A stretch of DNA of 64,000 nt from Bacteroidota bacterium. Its GTDB lineage: Bacteria > Bacteroidota > Ignavibacteria > Palsa-1295. The notes below the pieces were generated by a model. It was given only the letters and a program-made list of their open reading frames with translations, did not search any database and had not been told where the DNA came from. The position numbers and the translations under genes are program-made. This document shows positions 62,083 through 64,000 of this stretch, in pieces. The stretch spans positions 310,001-374,000 of the forward strand of contig JAJPIO010000018.1 of the NCBI GenBank assembly GCA_021324735.1, in the 5' to 3' direction. Every line of letters begins with the position of its first letter. The first letter of the stretch is position 1.

Positions 62083-62991
62083 CTAAAAGAACATTCCTAT
62101 TCCAATAAATCCGCCGGCTTTTACCCAGTAGTTCTCCGGCCACATAAGAGTCCCCGGCAAACCATTAACGAGCCCAAATCCCGACCACCCATTCCAATGA
62201 CGCTTGGAGATAAGTCCTCCGATCGTGAAATAACCATCGTGCTCGCTTAACATTTCAGTTACTCGCAACGGAATATCAAGCTGGACCTTACCATTAAGCG
62301 TATAACCGCCCGTACCCTGACCCCATACACCGGAACTGGCATAATAGCTATTACTAACAAAAACGGCTTGCGGCACTTCATAGCTTGCTTCATATCGAAG
62401 CCGCACATCAGCATTCTCATTGAGTGGGATCATTCCGGTAATTCCAAGTCCGAGCTGAGTCGAATAGATCGTCTCAGTATAATCGGAATTGTTATCGGGC
62501 GTATATCCACCGCTATCATTGCCATTACGTTGTCCCGTTCGCTCACTTGTAAAGCGACTTCGTTCCAACGCAATATATGGTTGAAGAAATGGCAGCATTT
62601 CCCAACCTAACAAGAGACGAGCGGACAGATCGTTATGAGCAACCTGTTCTTGCTGCGTTACTGCCGTTGTTCCTGATATCAATTGCTCGTGCCCAACCTC
62701 CAAACGCGTTATCGTCACAACCGGAACATTGACATCCAAACTTAAAAACAACGGTAGGTTCAATTCTTCTCGTGCTCGATATATGAGGCGAGGATTAAAC
62801 TGCAGCGCGTCCCAGGAATTCCCTTCGAGATCGATCGGCTGACCATTGGCTAGATCCTTCGCATTCTCCTGATAATAGGTATTAAACGACGGCAACAGTA
62901 ACGAAACTTCCCAAGTCCGCTCCTGAGCATTCGCGACCCGAACCATTAGCACGCTGCTAATCCATAAGGCGAATATTGCGCTTAGCTTCAC
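62083..62991 (-). CDS. Outer-membrane beta-barrel-like protein
   Basis: About 302 residues from the GTG at 62991, with a signal peptide ending near VLMVRVANAQ. The mature part alternates (DVRLRYEASYEVPQAVFVSNSYY, KVQLDIPLRVTEM) and ends GGFIGIGMFF with a C-terminal Phe, typical of an outer-membrane barrel. No named family. The start overlaps the smpB 3' end by 35 bases; a start at 63033 would overlap more. Probably co-transcribed with smpB. Confidence 0.7.
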   Translation of the reverse strand: MKLSAIFALWISSVLMVRVANAQERTWEVSLLLPSFNTYYQENAKDLANGQPIDLEGNSWDALQFNPRLIYRAREELNLPLFLSLDVNVPVVTITRLEVGHEQLISGTTAVTQQEQVAHNDLSARLLLGWEMLPFLQPYIALERSRFTSERTGQRNGNDSGGYTPDNNSDYTETIYSTQLGLGITGMIPLNENADVRLRYEASYEVPQAVFVSNSYYASSGVWGQGTGGYTLNGKVQLDIPLRVTEMLSEHDGYFTIGGLISKRHWNGWSGFGLVNGLPGTLMWPENYWVKAGGFIGIGMFF

Positions 62992-63463
62992 GCTCCTTGA
63001 TCGTTTGCCGTTTATCGTAGGCCTTCTTTCCACGGGCGAGTCCGAGTTGAAGTTTAACTTTATTGCCTTTGAAATAAATACGAAGCGGGATCAATGTTGC
63101 CCCCTGGTCCTGCAACTTCACCCGAAGTTTAGCGATCTCCCTGCTATGGGCTAACAATTTTCGTTTTCGCTTCTCCTCTAAATTAAATCGATTACCATGC
63201 GCATAAGGGCTGATATGAACATTCTCCAGCCACAACTCACCATGCTCGATATGTGCATAGCCATCCGATAGCTGCACCTTCCCTTGGCGGAGCGATTTCA
63301 CCTCCGTACCCGCTAGAGCGATACCGACTTCGATCTCCTCGCTGATCAGGTACTCGTGGCGAGCTCGGCGATTCTCCGCGATCGGTTTAACCGTTCGAGG
63401 TTTTGCGGGCTGTGGCTCAGCTTTGCGTTCAGATGATCGAACTTCAGGCATTGAAGTACCCAA
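62957..63463 (-). CDS. smpB: SsrA-binding protein SmpB
   Basis: A 168-residue RNA-binding protein required for trans-translation with tmRNA. The core starts near residue 30 (IAENRRARHEYLISEEIEVGIALAGTEVKSLRQGKVQLSDGYA) and continues with NVHISPYAHGN and KGNKVKLQLGLARGKKAYDKRQTIKEREAKR, followed by the basic C-terminal tail. An N-terminal extension of about 25 residues is not conserved; a shorter start is possible. It overlaps the outer-membrane protein gene. Confidence 0.95.
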   Translation of the reverse strand: MGTSMPEVRSSERKAEPQPAKPRTVKPIAENRRARHEYLISEEIEVGIALAGTEVKSLRQGKVQLSDGYAHIEHGELWLENVHISPYAHGNRFNLEEKRKRKLLAHSREIAKLRVKLQDQGATLIPLRIYFKGNKVKLQLGLARGKKAYDKRQTIKEREAKRNIRLMD

Positions 63464-63530
63464 ACGCTCGACGTATAATAATCGTCACGAGTGTGTGCTC
63501 GTTTGGTACGATCTTGGCTCCTAAAAATTC

Positions 63531-63563
63531 TGAAGCCCCGGTGGATCACCCACCGAGGCTTCA
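63531..63563 (-). terminator. Terminator of the NlpC/P60 gene
   Basis: TGAAGCC-C-CGGTGG pairs with CCACCG-A-GGCTTCA (13 pairs, one mismatch, 5-base loop) and is followed leftward by GAATTTTTAG. It lies between the NlpC/P60 stop and the smpB start. Confidence 0.8.
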
Positions 63564-63659
63564 TCGATTAAAAGAACAGAACCTTGAAGAGAAACTTCGA
63601 TACTCTCAAGGGTCTCACCAACGGTTCACAACGTGACCCGTGGTCCCACAATTAGGTTT

Positions 63660-64000
63660 TCAATTCTGGTCGCTCGTCAGCCGATCGGCCATGTTGCCGG
63701 TAGAGACGGAACCCGCTTTCGCCGCCATCGAGCTATTCGAGAAGATACGGCGGGCGCCAACATAGCGCTTCGACCAGTACGTACTCTCGAGCGAAGCTAC
63801 CGTTACGCCACGCGAGCACGCTGCATTGGCGAACAGTCCCTCACCGATGTAGATGCCCACATGCGTGATCGGAGCGTAGCGAGCCGTCTTAAAGAAGACG
63901 AGATCGCCGAACTGGAGGTCCGTCTTTCCGACCGGATCGCCGAGCTGCGATTGCATGTAAGCCGTGCGCGGAAGTTCGAGGCCGAACGCCTTATCGAACA
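63660..64000 (-). CDS. NlpC/P60-family cell-wall endopeptidase (partial)
   Basis: C-terminal part of a gamma-D-glutamyl-DAP-type endopeptidase; the frame is open to the window edge. The visible part has LQFGDLVFFKT and HVGIYIGEGLFANAACSRGVTVASL, with the family His, and ends in WSKRYVGARRIFS followed by a Ser-rich tail. The catalytic Cys lies beyond the edge, so activity cannot be judged. It is probably a periplasmic or exported peptidoglycan hydrolase. Confidence 0.9.
   Translation of the reverse strand, partial: FDKAFGLELPRTAYMQSQLGDPVGKTDLQFGDLVFFKTARYAPITHVGIYIGEGLFANAACSRGVTVASLESTYWSKRYVGARRIFSNSSMAAKAGSVSTGNMADRLTSDQN

Overview
The window reads as chromosomal DNA from a Gram-negative member of the Bacteroidota/Chlorobiota/Ignavibacteria/Kapabacteria radiation. 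This placement is inferred from gene content, not from a phylogeny. The supporting features are two secreted proteins with type IX secretion (T9SS) C-terminal sorting domains, a TonB-dependent receptor with a carboxypeptidase-like N-terminal domain, many lipoproteins, several DUF families common in these phyla, and the futalosine route to menaquinone. A few intergenic regions carry TTGACA/TATAAT-type promoters, and SD sequences are present at some starts only. Nearly all of the window is housekeeping or envelope sequence. No rRNA, CRISPR array or insertion sequence was found.

Layout. 1-7 kb: a lipoprotein gene interrupted by an in-frame TGA, a DUF4149/DUF1801 pair, a leftward run (DUF4142 lipoprotein, Rieske protein, queG, trxB) ending in a strong terminator, a Nei-like glycosylase without its catalytic proline, and a T9SS cargo protein. 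7-15 kb: glyQS, a class A penicillin-binding protein, a TPR protein and a TldE/TldD-like pair whose TldD member has a twin-arginine-like leader. 15-20 kb: an ECF sigma factor overlapping a minimal anti-sigma-like gene, secreted proteins of unknown function and mqnD. 20-28 kb: two highly repetitive secreted proteins, then mqnC and a fused mqnE-mqnA gene, then an encapsulated-ferritin-like protein with no encapsulin beside it. 28-37 kb: outer-membrane and envelope proteins, a methyltransferase, two GNAT acetyltransferases, a bifunctional nuclease, a Thr-Tyr-Thr tRNA cluster and a LysM-rich MltD-type lytic transglycosylase. 37-43 kb: an accessory segment (below). 43-52 kb: a long leftward run with an ABC ATPase, a sugar-type permease, VOC, Maf, ThpR, a TonB receptor, its probable TetR regulator and a BchI-like AAA+ ATPase. 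52-64 kb: a glycosyltransferase 9, dienelactone hydrolase, Mpl, tRNA-CAT, an esterase, a methyltransferase, a 1415-residue NtrY-like kinase, tyrS, an outer-membrane protein, smpB and a truncated NlpC/P60 hydrolase.

The most unusual part is 38.9-42.6 kb. A compact rightward operon encodes a 54-residue GDPD/phospholipase-D-like stub, an NdpA/YejK-like nucleoid-associated protein and a C-terminally membrane-anchored protein of unknown family. The first two genes overlap as ATGA and the second overlaps the third. A TATAAT box lies inside an 8-bp dyad upstream, and an intrinsic terminator follows. Oppositely oriented copies of one palindromic repeat lie on either side. A small leftward RNA candidate, with a consensus promoter and terminator, sits between the left repeat and the operon. 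This is the best candidate here for an undescribed system, possibly defensive; the function is inference only.

The menaquinone genes (mqnD, mqnC, mqnE-mqnA) give all futalosine-pathway activities except the hydrolase step (MqnB or an MTA/SAH nucleosidase), which must lie elsewhere. Mpl, MltD, the class A PBP and the NlpC/P60 protein together suggest an ordinary meso-DAP peptidoglycan with recycling.
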